From the NCBI GenBank assembly GCA_947561715.1, contig OX387201.1:21032001-21096000 (forward strand): a stretch of 64,000 nt of DNA, given 5' to 3'. Of this stretch, positions 11,024-23,878 are shown piece by piece. Each line of letters opens with the position of its first letter. Position 1 is the stretch's first letter. Origin of the DNA: Ascidia mentula. Its lineage: Eukaryota; Chordata; Ascidiacea; Phlebobranchia; Ascidiidae. The notes below the pieces were generated by a model. That model was given only the letters and a program-made list of their open reading frames with translations. It made no database searches and had not been told where the DNA came from. The position numbers were made by a program, and so were the translations under genes.

Positions 11024-14000
11024 TTATTTAGCAGGGATGTACATGTATGTCTTCGACTGCAACGATCTACGATCAGTTCTCTCGTTGAATCTTCCTCTTA
11101 TAAACCAAGCAACCAACCCCAGCACCACAACAAGCAGGAGAACGATGAATCCAACTGATATGTAAACACCTTTCATGTGTTGCAAACCTTCAGATTTCAA
11201 TGCTTCTTCCACATCTGCACACATGCACATACTATAGGTAAGGTTAGATAAGTATGGTGAATATTAACTCGCACAAATATATTAAAACATAAGAAAAATG
11301 TTAACAATTGTCACAATTTGCTCGGTAAGCGGAGTATAAATGATTATTACTATCACCAGAATTCAAAATATCTCTGTATGAAAAACGAGGTATAATAAAT
11401 GATAATATTCAACCCAACTTAATTCTCACCAATGCAAGTTTTTTCGTCATTCCCGAGATAGCGGCCTTTAAAACAAGAACATTGAACAACTCCAAGTTCA
11501 TCATTGCAGAAATCTGAACATCCAACTTTATCCTAAAATATGCAGAAATTTTGTAGTTGTCAGACAATATACCGAGGTATCAAAACATTGTGGCTCCTCA
11601 CCTTTCCACACAAATCCGGAGCTGAAACGTAGAATGGTCCAACCGTTAAAATCTTTTCTATATCCGCATCCAATGATCGCCGTTCACGTCTTTGTGAGCA
11701 ATCCTGTGAAACACGTATGAAAAAGTATTATCTTATATTGTTATGTATTTCCAAAATTACTAATCCGAAAATGTATCGTAAAATTAGTTTTGTATCTGTG
11801 CAAAACACCAATATGTTACTGTGTATAAAACCTCACCGGTTGTTGACAATTGTCGCTGGTATTATCGCATAATTGCACGTAACAGTGAGCGTACAGTGAT
11901 TGTTCGTTCACAGACACGTTGTTCCACACGAATGAGCGAAACTTAAAGGATCCGTAAGTGCTTTGGTAGTTTCTTAAAATTACGATTGAATCTTCAGACT
12001 CCATCTCGTGGACGACTTTGCAACTGCGATTATATGATTTTATCTGTAAACTTTTTATATTTTAACAGGAACAAATTTCTAATAAAATGCCTTCATATTG
12101 TGGCATGAAATACAAATTAAACAAACACTGAATTTAAATGAGAAATAGTGTGTAAGGTTGGAAATATGTGAAGTTTCATGCTGATGTTTTCTGGCATTCT
12201 TAAATCAATTTCGCTTGAACATAATTGACAGGAATGTATTTAGAAGTTTTTTTCAGCGACATTTTACCTTTCCGTGATGAGTTCATATTTCAAACCTCCT
12301 TCATCAGAACCCCGGTTGCTGACCCAGCATGATTTTAACTGACAAACAGAGTTTGATTAAAACATTGGCTAAACAAGGAAACCAAGCCCAAATTATGCAA
12401 AAATAATTCCTAATAGATCTTATTTTAACCATACAGAAATAAACAACGTATTGTCAGTGCCTAAAACGGCAAGTGACTTTAGGTCCAGCCAATAATCCAG
12501 TCCACCCGCATAACTTATGGCGTAAGTTTAGTAATAAAGGAGTAGAATGGTCAACAAAGTTTTTGTATTAAAAGTTAATTTATTCACAAACTTGACTTCG
12601 AGGAATTCATCAATGAATTTATTTATTTAGCATAAAATTTTTACCGTGTGTGAACGTATATATGTGTATTTCAGGCCACACTTCTAAGACTTAACTTATG
12701 ACCAGCAGAGCCTTAATAATGCACTGATACATATTTATTTCAAATTATTATTGAACAAACATACCCTTAGAGATGTGTGAAACTTTCCACTTCCACTGGC
12801 CGAATCAACCTTAGCGTAAACGAAGTTTGGAACTTGGACGATTGAATTTGATCTGAGTGGATTTTTCATTTGCTCGTCACTAAACAACTCAAATCTGATC
12901 GTAATATTCCCGACACTACGATGTGAAGTCAGATAACTTTCTTTCCTGTTAAGTTTCAACAAAAAACATAAATCCCACCAAACTAAAAAGTAAACATATT
13001 ACAATGCGTACAGTTTAGTTGATATTGCTCCAGAAGCAGTTTTGATATCTCTGTTTAACATTCCTGGAATAAAGCACGATATTTCCCAGAGTGGATTGTA
13101 AGATGTCCGTCTCACAACTTGAGTGGTAAATTTGTAATTGCGAACTTGGTACATGATGCTTATGTTGCTTTGGGATTTCTTCGAAGAACATGTAAAGAAT
13201 ATTTTTGTTTGAATAATTAATAATGAAGACTATGCTCTTATCAGTTGGTCGATAATGAAAATTGTTACATGTTTTTATTGAGGTTTATGACATGCTTTAT
13301 CTCAGTCAATATTCCTGTGCCTAATTGCTAAGTTCGTAAATTCAGATGTACATCGGAAAATATTTCTTCACTAAATATAATTACCTCCAGAGTTGAAGGA
13401 CACGCATCCAGTTCAAATTGGAAAACAGGATCTTTCGCTGCAACTTTACAACTTCCAGGGAGAGAATCAAGACTTGTCATTGTACGATTCGAAATATACA
13501 AAATATCTTCTCCGCTTGCTTCCAATTTACTTAACCCATGGGAACTGACACTGGAATAAAAGTTGTTTAAATAACCATGAGATTTGGTGAAGTTGATGTT
13601 GTAAAATGTGTCGCTAAATTTTTAACTATAAAAAAAATAATAGAAGCAAATAATAGACGTGTAAGATTTCGTTTAAATCAGTAAGAAAAGATCGAAAGCG
13701 ACATCAAAATGAGATTGTGATTACTTATAATAACTGGTTTAAAGCTGTCGTTCTAATTGAACAGATCAAATGATAATAGAAGCTAACAAGTCTATAAATA
13801 TCTACAACATGAATAATATATTTAAATTTTGTATATTTGTTTTTATATTGTTTTGGTTTAATTTGGATAAATTCAAAGTAACAATTCATGAAAAAACTAT
13901 TTAATTCTCTAGCAATTTCTAGAAATTTTAAATCTTACTTCAACTTCATAGAATTGGTGTTGCATTCCATTTCGTTATACATCTTGCAATCTGAAAAAAT

Positions 14001-17000
14001 AAAATACTCTTGTTTCACCTTTCCTGTTTTAAACTCCTTTGATTTTAGATCAAAAATATTCCTGGGTCAATGAACCTTATTTCGTCTCAATTTATATTCC
14101 CAGTTATTCTTTCTGACTATTATGTTTACATTAATTACTGGAAGTTTTATAAATGAAATCAGCTGACCGTCAGAGTTAGCTTTGCATCGAAATGTCAAGC
14201 AAAAGCTTGTAAACACAAGAAGTGCGTAATATCATCGGCAAAGCCATATAGTGGGAGTGCTTATGGTGACACATAACTGTCCCCGTGAGAACAGGGTTTA
14301 ATTGAAACATAAACGTCTATGAAAAATATTTGGTTTTAAAATGTCATAAATCAGACACATAATAACTACGTCATCTACACACAATAAAAATTGTGCACTA
14401 GTGTCCGCATTTGTGAATTATGTAATCGGTTTGTGTTTTCTAAGTCTGTTTATATGATCGATTGCTCAACTTGTTCAACCCACTTCATTACTTCTGCCTC
14501 ACATTATTCTCGAACTTGGTTTAATACAAACCTGAGCTTATGCTGATTGAAGGATGAGGAGTGTAGGAGTAATATACGAATATTTGAATATTAATTCTTC
14601 GGGCTTGAAGTTTTATAATTTGATCCCTGCCAACAATTACCCCAGGATGTGAAGGATCATCGGATAAAATCTATTCAACAACAAGGTACAGTAGATCATA
14701 TGAACTTAGTTTGTTTTTATATCAAAGATAACAACAACGTCTCTATAATGACAGTCACGAAAACTTTCAGAATGCAACTTACATTGAGTCCGTCTGCATT
14801 TCCACCGCGGCCAAACGTACTGCTGCGAACAGCTGAAGCAGATACTGAGAAATTACATCTCACTGGGCTTGTCACAGTATAATTACAAGCCAGGTATCGT
14901 AACAAGTTTCCATCGCTCGAAGTTGGAAGAACAAGTGTTGTTGGAAGATCGTCCACGTTTAACTCCGAATCACAAGATTGTTCGTTAACTAAACAACATT
15001 TCATAATTTACGTACTTTCATGAGATTGTAGAAATTAAATTAAACTGAAAGTTGGCCGAATCAGAGCAAGTCCACTTTTTACAACCAAAACACGACTAAA
15101 TGTTGACAATTTGTGTTATAACATCACTGCACAGCATCCCATAAACTTGGAATCGATTGTACCGCGGCAATTCCTGCTGGAAACCACTGTATTAAATACT
15201 GTATATTTTTACTTCAATTGTATGTTGCATGAAACGTTTGTATAGTTTCAGTGTTTGACCAAATCTTTGGCAAAATGCTGGCAAATAAGATGGTTACGTA
15301 TTGGAAACTGAATCAAACACTTGTTGTCACCTTAGTTAAAATTGTATTCACAAATACGAAAGTATGCTTAAATCTGATCGTGGTGCTTTGGATATCCTGG
15401 GTTCGAATCCTGGTGTAGTAAAAAATATACACGTTTGTGATATGAACTGCGCTATACAGTGGTGGTCACCTGCACATATGTGAAGCTTGTCTGACGCGTT
15501 GCGAGCTGACGAATAAGTTTAGCTTAATCCACTATACAGGTTCAGACCGGAAAGTTATTACAGTTCAGCAAAAGGACGGAGGATGCCGGGAATTTTGAAG
15601 GTCAGGATTTTTCGAGTCTTGCCCGGACTTTAGATGAAAGTGGTTTCACCGCAGTTCAGCTTGGATTCCAATTTACCCAAATATTTTTAGAGTTTAAGTT
15701 TCAATCGAACTTTTTTCCAAGCGATTTTTTATCACTAGCTTTAGAATTATTTTCACATCAAACTAATTCAAACCTTAGTTTTCACAAAAAAAAATACAAA
15801 ATGTTTAAATTTCAAAGGGTCAATTGTTTAAAGTTTTATTTGGTGTCAAAGTTAGGTCAAAGTTTTTTTTAAAACCAAAAAAGTCTTTGAGTGATTCACA
15901 AAACGATTATTTCCAAACTTCAGGAAAAATACAAATATCTTCTTGTATGGAAAACTTAACTATTTCCAAAATATAAAGGTTCATTATATTTTGGAAACGT
16001 CGACAAAACCGAGGTTAAACATTTGTATAATTAATTAATGCGGTTGCATTTTTACTTTATTCAATGCAAATAACATACAAAGAAATAAATGGTAGGGGCA
16101 CCGATAAAACCTTAAAGGTTAAAAAGTCAGGCGCCCAAATAAAGGTGATTTCCTCACGGAGAATCACCGTCTGTCGTAGGATCGCAGCCAGTCGCACTGG
16201 GAGGTGATGGGTTGCGACAGATTGCATATAACGTTAGGCGGCCACCCGGCCGTGCTGGCCAAAGCAAAACCCATACTATTGTGGTGATGCAAATCGGAGA
16301 TTATAATATTCAAATACATTTCCTGCTTGTTTCTTACATTGTTTGGTTTTACGTTTCTTACCTTTCATGAATGTAAATAAGGGATAGGAAGAAAAATAAA
16401 TGCCTCGCAACGTGGGACAACTGAAATACATGGAACCGGTATCTGATTTCACAATTCCTGTTGTACTTCCATTACCTGTAAACGTTGCTAACAAGGCACC
16501 GTTTGTGTTGCTTCCTTCGTAAACCTATAGTAAAATTATAACATAATATGCAATGAACGATAATTGATTCTATTTTATACCTTAATGCATTAAATGCGCG
16601 AAATTTATTAGTTGGTTTACGTTCATTTTGTTGACTGTTAAACTATTGGCACGCCTTGAAGCCGTTGTTTTGGAATAGGTTTTCAGATTACCTCATTAGT
16701 TGGAAGTTAACATGTTGTTAACAATTATTGTGATTGTACAAAAAAAGAATTATTTAAGATAGCTTCGAAAGTATGTGACGTAAGTTGTTCCGCATGAATG
16801 AGTTGGTTCAATGGTTCGCTTTCAGGACGTTTTAACATCAATTTCACAAAATGATAAAACCTCGGATTTCTGAATAAATTCTTTTAAAAAATTGAAAACA
16901 GCCAGAAATGTTAGAATTTATCGCCCCGCTAATTATTTTTATATCTTTCAGTTAGGAACAGGAAAATTCAGAAACATGTTGTGATAAGTTTGGTTCACGT

Positions 17001-17376
17001 AAGCACAAGACCCCCCACAACACAAAGTTAAGGTTGGTTGAGTAGAACTACAGAGCGGACATATTCACCGAACAAATGTTGTTGCCGAGTGTTCTGTAGT
17101 GCAAATGCATTGCAGCAATTCCCCCATCATTTCCAGTGGATAAATGTCTTCCATAACTTGTACACGATTGTGAGATGCTGAAACCAGTTCTGTGTACACT
17201 ATAAGCTGATGGTCGGCAAGTTGACGAACCTCCACCTACACAAGTATGACGTGTAATATATTCGTGAATAACATATAAAGATATCGCGCAATATCTCGTT
17301 AAAAAATACCTGTAACAGTTTGCAGGAACAAACACAAGAGGAAAATAATTTGCATTTCAAATGTTTTTCCTAACAT
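11024..17376 (-). CDS. Single-pass membrane protein with CUB-like, ZP and EGF-like domains (13 exons, 637 codons)
   Basis: Exons, in order: 17376-17310, 17235-17069, 16524-16362, 14988-14783, 14670-14528, 13550-13385, 13178-13012, 12945-12765, 12338-12268, 12023-11837, 11703-11602, 11532-11430, 11214-11024. Together they total 1914 nt and keep one frame. Exon 1 gives a signal peptide (IIFLLCLFLQTVTG). Exons 2-3 and 4-5 form two CUB-like regions, for example VYEGSNTNGALLATFTGNG. Exons 6-7 are ZP-N (FELDACPSTLE, then WEISCFIPG). Exons 8-10 are ZP-C, with SCWVSNRGSDEGG and SLYAHCYVQLCDN. Exon 11 carries a furin-type site, QRRERRS, and exon 12 is EGF-like (GCSDFCNDELGVVQCSC). The last exon holds a transmembrane helix and a short basic tail. 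The ZP module polymerises extracellular matrices after furin cleavage. The first ZP-N Cys is not evident. Exon 5 needs a GTATTA donor, because the better-looking GTTTGT site 4 nt earlier breaks the frame. No precise ortholog can be named. Confidence 0.85.
15372..15430 (+). mobile_element. tRNA-derived SINE, family A, diverged fragment
   Basis: CTGATCGTGGTGCTTTGGAT is followed by the box B GGGTTCGAATCC and GGTGTAGTAAAAAA. It matches the family A core and sits inside intron 3 of the CUB/ZP gene. Confidence 0.5.
16095..16275. repeat. GC-richer insert in a CUB/ZP intron, unclassified
   Basis: About 180 bases have clearly higher GC content than the surrounding intron. Inside are a short inverted pair, GGTGATTTCCTC and GAGAATCACC, and the string GGCGGCCACCCGGCCGTG. 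This suggests an inserted element or SINE. I do not recognise the family. Confidence 0.3.
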
Positions 17377-19060
17377 CGTCAAATTGCTGAACGACAAAGA
17401 AATTATTCTCAACACAAAACAACATAACCCCAACAAAATATTACTGATGATATTTACTCATTCCTACAAACCAGCTTGATGTAATAAACTCCACACATAA
17501 AGATACTACAAATGTCAGCCAACTATAAAACGTCATGACAATTAACTTGCAACTAGCGCCACTAGGTGGGCCACTCGCACGAAATCGTATCTATGACAAC
17601 GGGAAAAACAAGAATGTTAAAATTCAATGTTAAAAGTAATTAGAAAAGTGACATTAAATCACATGCTTACAAAAATGTTTTGAAACATCTACAAAACCTC
17701 CTCTTATGACTAATATCAACACTACAATATCGTTACCAGATTTTTCTGCATGCGTCGTTGTTTGTATTCGCCCAAATAATTGTGAACTTGCAATATTTCT
17801 AATGTAAGGTAACCTGTTGTACATTCGACATACACGATTTGTATTATCGAGGATATGTAACGTTGTTACCTCAAGCAGTTACGACTTACTTTAGGGATAA
17901 ACATCAAGTGCATATGACACAGTCACGGAGACTTTGCGTAAAACTAAAGGTACTTTTGCAACAAACATATATCCAAAGTTTTACGGTTCTACGTCAGCTA
18001 AAAAATGTAGAAAACTGCACGAAAAGTAGCGGCGACCAAAAGTCGCAAACCTTTATCGCTGTTGCGAATTTGACGCCACACAATTCGCTCGCTTCAGAAA
18101 AATGCATTGTTTAGATAGGAGAAGGCGCCTTATATTGCAGATATCGAATAGTTTTAAACATAGGAGAATCCACCATTTTGCCTCTGATTATCGGAAGACT
18201 ACAGGTTATAGCAGCAACGACACTATTCTGTACTTCGATAAGACGGGGATGGTGCGTTTCTTTGCTCAGTGAAATTAAATGAAATCATTTTGTGTGTGAT
18301 GTCATAACTTTAACCTTGCAGAAATTGGGGTGTTAACAATTTCTGCAACCTCAACCTTGCGTTGACTTTAATTTGATGATTCCAATAATATTTGTTTTTT
18401 TACGAACTATATTGCGAAAAATACATTAGTGGTTGATTGTGGCAAATTAATCAAATAGTTTACGACGCGAACTCGTGGGCAACGCTACTGGAAGACAAAA
18501 GATGGTACTATGACAGAATAACAGTGTTAGTGTTGCATAATAAGTTATATTGGTCGTTTTTTCTCGGCGGTCTTTGCCAGCCCCAAAATTCAAGTAACCT
18601 GCATCTTTTGCTGTGAGTGGACAAAACAACAATGCTAAATTGTCTCTGTCGTCTTTTCAAAAGTCCATGCATCACGTTAGCGATCATAAATGCTTTAACA
18701 ACAAGAACACCCTGTTCCAGTTACTGTTTTATTATTACGCAACCAAAATAAGACTTAACAGGTCGAAACAGCGGCCATCTGTCTGCAACTCAAATTAACA
18801 TAAAAATCCGTTTGTTGCACTTGTTTACTTGTTGTCCCCTATTTAATGCAAAACTATATTAAACCAGTTTTACAATGTTTTCCATTCCTACGCATAAGGC
18901 TTGCTGCCAGCACTCGAGCGGCCTAAGCGCCTTCTATGACGTCACGCAACAATAATCTTGTTTTCGCACGATTTAGTTCGCAGTGGCAAAAGTGCGAATT
19001 TGATCAGCTGTATCTCAGAAACCAGTCGCTTTAACAACCTACCTTTTTCGCCAAAAATGT
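17377..19060. other. Intergenic, no gene recognised
   Basis: This contains the presumed promoter region of the CUB/ZP gene. A 91-codon frame at 17,839-18,114 lacks motifs and flanking splice signals. No repeats or RNA genes were recognised. Confidence 0.35.
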
Positions 19061-19062
19061 TC

Positions 19063-20225
19063 TAAAGATATGACCATCTCTTAGTTTAATAATAAAAACT
19101 TTATTTTTTAGTGTCACATACACTTTTAGAAGTTGCTTGATAGGATTACAATGTGAGCTACCAATGTTAACCGACAATTTCTTTGAAGTTGTCTGAATGA
19201 CATTTTTCACTTTTCTTTGCCTGTCCCTCAACACCTTCCTGTCCCAGGCAACTGAATGCGGACAAACAGCTGCAAGACACCGGCTTTATAGAAAAACTGC
19301 ATTACCACTAAACACGCAGCAGGTAACTTCCCAACCACATGAGGTGAAGTTGATGCTACTTTTAGCAGTCGGGGCACGCAGCACCAAGCGCTTACTTCAT
19401 CTTCTAATCTCGTCTCCAACCCAACAACCTGAGATGAATCTTGTACCAGGTACTGCATGAATTCATGAATATGTGAATAAACATGAGGTGATTTCAACGC
19501 GCATCCATGCACAGAATATTTAATGTTTCACGCATTCTAAAATATGAGTAGACATCGCAACAGAGGTGATGCGCAAACGTTTTACTTGGAAGAGCAATTT
19601 TATTCTAAATCGTCGCTTGCAGCACAACCAACAAAAATAATGGAAACAGGTAATTTTTAATAAGGAACAAATCCACATTCAAGATAATATTTTACAGAAA
19701 ACATCAAAAAGCCTTTCAGGCCATTTTCAACGTCACAAACGGCTTGCATAGGAATTTACGTTTCAAAGTTGCCTGAATGCAGAAAGACCGAAATTGCAGT
19801 CGCGTGTCAGACAAAATGACGTGACAATATGTGCACTGAAGCCTGGGGGCAGAAAGTTTCACATTTCGGTTCTGATTTTATTTTATTTACAATATTTTGC
19901 TCCGATCGAACGTTTCAGGCGAATTTATTAAAACAAAATTCTCGACTTCTCACACACTTAACTCAATGTTATTTAAACCCCTGGGTGCGGTCTGGTTTCG
20001 ATCAGTTAAGAATTTAATACCAGGAGGGTAAGATTAAACAGAACTCTTTATATCAACAATATTTTTGGAATCAATTTGTCATTATTTAATTTACTTCGTT
20101 TTGCAGACATGTGGTTAAAAAATGTTCGCAAAACGACATTCGTTTGCATTGTTTCCTGTTCTTCGTTTGCATTCAGAATATCAGACACATTCAACTATTA
20201 TTCTGGGTTCAACCATCCCGAATTT
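19063..20225. repeat. Dispersed repeat family A, copy 2, carrying a ~300-bp insert
   Basis: This aligns with 4,048-4,935 but is split near 19,205-19,500 by sequence absent from copy 1. Part of that insert (about 19,372-19,460, core CCAAGCGCTTACTTCATC) recurs at about 20,300-20,385, just right of the repeat. Copy 2 thus carries a secondary insertion or duplication that copy 1 lacks. Confidence 0.65.
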
Positions 20226-20299
20226 TATAAATAGGTGTTTTCAAGGACGCGTTTGTAATTGTCAAAATCAAGTTTTTGCGGCAAACGCTACTTCGCGAC

Positions 20300-21075
20300 A
20301 CGCAGCGCCAAGCGCTTACTTCATCTTCTAATCTCGTCTCCCACCAAACAACCTGAGATTAGCCTTGTACCAGGTACTGCATAACGTCATTATAATACTG
20401 CAATCACAAGTTTGCAGTAAACACTGTAAGGAGATTGAACGTGCGTGCAAAGCCCAGCAATGTTTATTTCTACCGGGTTACAGGACGCTATATATAGATA
20501 ATTACAACGTTGACCAGAAACAAAGGAGAGTTTATTCATCGTATGCATGTTCTCACTTTTATTTCGGGACCAAACATCACAGAGTTGTTATTCGTGTTTT
20601 AAATTGTCTATGATATCTGCATTCACCACAGTGGAGAAGATGACGCGCAACGTTTTGCTTGTAGCTCACGTCCATGTTAACTCCACCGAACAACTAGAGG
20701 CTGAACAACTAAAGGTGTATAATAATAACTTAACGGTTCACATTCTTCCGTAGAGATTTTTCGAAATACCAAACCGTTAAAGCATGGGCAATTATCCGGC
20801 ATTAATTTTAACCAAAGACAAAAAGCATGATAATTACAAAGCCTCACGTTTTTCGCATTGGAATTTACGTTTCAAAGTGGCCCGAATGAAGCAAACAAAT
20901 TTCAAGGCGCGAGTCGGACAAAATGACGCAAGAATCTGCATTAAAGCCTGGGGCAGAATGTTGAAATTTGAAGTTTTTTAACACAAACCTTGTGACTTCT
21001 CATACTTAACTCAATAATCCTCAACCCCAGGGTGCCCCCGGTTCCGATCAGTTAATCATTTATTACTGGGGTGCA
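20300..21075. repeat. Repeat family A, diverged third copy, and duplicated 85-bp segment
   Basis: The segment at 20,300-20,385 duplicates 19,372-19,460. From about 20,640 on, degraded matches to family A appear, including GGAATTTACGTTTCAAAGT, the AAAGCCTGGGGCAGAA box and CCGATCAGTTAAT. No coding sequence was recognised. Confidence 0.5.
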
Positions 21076-21079
21076 AATA

Positions 21080-21831
21080 CTAAACATGACCTTTTGTTCT
21101 GTTGATACTAATTTTGAGTACATTTGATCAACCTGTATTTACCCAATTTTTTATTTACGTAATAATGAATTGCGCTCTTCAATTACAACATTGTTTTATA
21201 ATTTGTTTTTCAATTTTGCGATACATAAATCTCATATAACATGAGTAGAATTTAATTGGTAAATCCTATTTGTTCAGTACATTTGACATAAAGTCGCACT
21301 TGGGTTCTTTTGTTGTTACTTAACCTGACTTTGGTTGAAAACCTGATGGAGAGAATTACACTAAATACATCTTTATTACTTCATCAAAACTACATTGATA
21401 TCAAGTTAGTCAAATAATTAGACACACGCATTAACAACTACACTTTCGGTATACAAGTACAGAGTTAACACACAAAGCGAAGACTATTAGGTTGAGTAGT
21501 AGAGGCTGAGACTGATAAAAGCACACTATACTAGTGAGAGGGGTGACGATTTAGAGGTTCTGAAAAAAGATTGTTCACAGCAAGCATTTAACAGAAGACA
21601 ATCAGTTACTGGAAAACCGGGTTAAACTTTACACAGGAAAACTGGCGCCATGGAGACGACCAACAAACAATCACCAGCAAATTACATGGCAACGTAATCT
21701 TGGTTGCTACGTCTCGGGCTTTTCAAGTGTGGTCGGACTGATCGAAAACTATTTTACTATTTTAGTCAAAATATGCGAGTCCTTGTTACGTTTTTATTCT
21801 TCTTGGCACGTTGACATTTATTAACTGTGGT
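21080..21831. other. Intergenic, nothing recognised apart from likely poly(A) signals
   Basis: On the minus strand, AATAAA-type signals occur within the 50 bases after the protease stop codon (around 21,820 and 21,795). Nothing else was identified. Confidence 0.4.
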
Positions 21832-23878
21832 CTAACTTTCCTCTGGTGAGTAGCAACCCACGCCAACAGGATAAATTGCTTGTCCGGAAACAAAACAATT
21901 GTTGTCTCGATCTTTGGCAATTTTCTTGAAACCCGAATCATCGTCAACTCCCCAACTGAGCAAATATTCTCAATTTGAGAAATTTTACAGTATTTGTAAG
22001 AAGTTTTTGAAGACTTTACCAACAAGGATATATCTTATTTAAGGTATAATTGTACGCGATAAAAACGATAAACACTTTGCTGATTTGTTGTAGTTTGGTT
22101 TTGTTCCACATTGGTAAATAATGGTTTGTAACATGTTGTCTTATGGCGTTTACACAAAAATATGATGGTATACCTGTTCTTGATAATCCAGTACTTGTCT
22201 TCGCCACGTGGTTTGCTCTGATCTTTTCCATAACCAACGACCAACACTGTGTGACGTAACGCGTTTTCGTTCGTTGGATTTAAAACTTTTTCCCAATCAG
22301 GATCATAAAATATATCTGAAAGTTCGTTGCACTGATATGATATTTAATATTTGCTCGCAAAGAAGCAAATTTATTTATATACAGTTAAGTTATAAGAAGT
22401 TGTTTTCAAAAAGTTACCTTCATAGTTGGTGTGAGCGTGGAATTTGGATTTATTTGAAGCAACCAAACTGACAGCAACCGGCCCAACTTTCGCCACCACA
22501 TTTTCAAGTTCTTTTTCACATCCTTTTATTTTCTTGAATCCTTTGATTCCGATACGTCTGCAAGGCCCATCTCTGCATCGTGTTCTCTGTCCAATGTAAC
22601 AGCACAAATTGTCGTACACATATTTTCACCAAATCATGATGTATGCTATGTAACTTTTTGTTTACGAAGATCTTTTCGTAAATTTCGATTACAATGGTTC
22701 AACCTAATAAGTTTTGCTGATTTTGATGTTTGGTTTCTCAAACCAAACCAGTACTGGAAGATACAATTAAACGTATCTCTTTTCAAGACTCTCATTTGCA
22801 GAAACCAGTAGTTTAGTGGTGGTTACGTTATAACTCTGGCAATCTACAAGGTACTTTAGTAATGGACGTCTATGGGAAGTATGTTATGAGGTAAAAAGCA
22901 CACTGAAGATCCAATTATTGTTTAATATTAAAAATGGATTTTCGTTGAACAAACCTTGCCAATGAACGGATATTCATGTTCAAAAACGAGTCCATTCCTT
23001 CTAATGTAATCAAACGCCCATTCCAGATCTCCTGTACCTCCACCCTTTTTGTCACAATCAACTAATTGTTGTTCAGAAAGTTTGACCAAATCTTCGTTGT
23101 TTATCTTGTGATGAGATTCAACGGCTGCTACCTGCATATTTAAATCACAGTAGTTATACTAGTTAGGCATTTGTTACGAACGCTTACTGCACTGAATATC
23201 CAGCAAACGGGTAACTCAGTTCCTTGGTCTTGCACCGGTGTTACACAACCCTTGTCCCTCCAGTCAAAACTTTCAGGGTTGGGTTCCTCAATGCCAACAT
23301 CTGGGTCAGTTTCTTGAGGTTCTTCGCACATTTTCGATGCTCCGAATAACAAGGGTGGTCTGTAACATTCTGCCACATTCCGATCGTCCATCCATGGGAG
23401 TTCATCGTTTTTCTGTGTTGAAATGTATTTAAACAAACGTTTACTCAAAACTTAGTTGGAAATCATTAGGTTAACAGGCTTCGCAACCCAGGTATTGCAG
23501 TCTAGCTGTATCAGCAACCATTGTATGAAACATTACTGCGTTGAGTTGAACATGTGTTGTTTTTTTACCCGATCGCTGAACTGTGTTAGAGAAATCCTGT
23601 ATGTGAACTTTCCAGTCTTGAAATCTTCATTGTGTTCTTTCACTTCAGCTAAACTTCTTTCCCAAATACTTTTTCTTTCACGAAGTTCGTCCTCGTTTAA
23701 ATATTGTTTATCTGCAAACCATCGAAATAACTGCAACATAACTATAAATGTTAATTGGGTGTAAATTAAGAATGAAACTTATTAAAGCAATTTGCTTGAA
23801 ACCAGGAATAAACTTACTGTATTTTGCGATCCACTCATTCCATACTTGATCTACGTCATCATCAAGATCGCCAAACAT
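21832..23878 (-). CDS. Papain-family (C1A) cysteine protease with I29 prodomain, atypical disulfides
   Basis: Seven exons: 23878-23818, 23741-23569, 23412-23188, 23131-22955, 22586-22418, 22315-22174, 21955-21832. They total 1071 nt in one frame, 356 residues plus TAG. Exon 2 is the I29 inhibitor prodomain with an ERFNIN-like helix (EDELRERKSIWERSL) and KFTYRISLTQFSD. The mature domain starts near PESFDWRDKGCVTPVQDQG. The catalytic Cys is in CWIFSA, the His in RHTVLVVGYG and the Asn in NSWG, with NSWG built across the exon 6/7 junction. LSEQQLVDC and KVGPVAVSL are family hallmarks. Oddly, the usual QGxCGSCW is QGTELPVCW, and the usual GCNGG is KKGGGTGD, so both halves of one conserved disulfide are missing. 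The first exon begins directly in the prodomain and shows no signal peptide, so an upstream exon may be missing. It is cathepsin L-like; the exact type is unknown. Confidence 0.9.
23455..23525 (-). mobile_element. SINE family B tail fragment in a protease intron
   Basis: The minus strand reads close to the tail of the SINE copies near 46.7 and 47.1 kb: a GCTGAT-CAGC box, GCAATACCTGGGTTGCGAAGCC, then AACCTAAT. The tRNA-like head is missing. It lies between exons 2 and 3 of the cysteine protease. Confidence 0.45.

Noticed and set aside
17839..18114. 91-codon plus-strand open frame upstream of the CUB/ZP gene
   Set aside because: No domain motif, no coding-type composition and no splice or poly(A) context.
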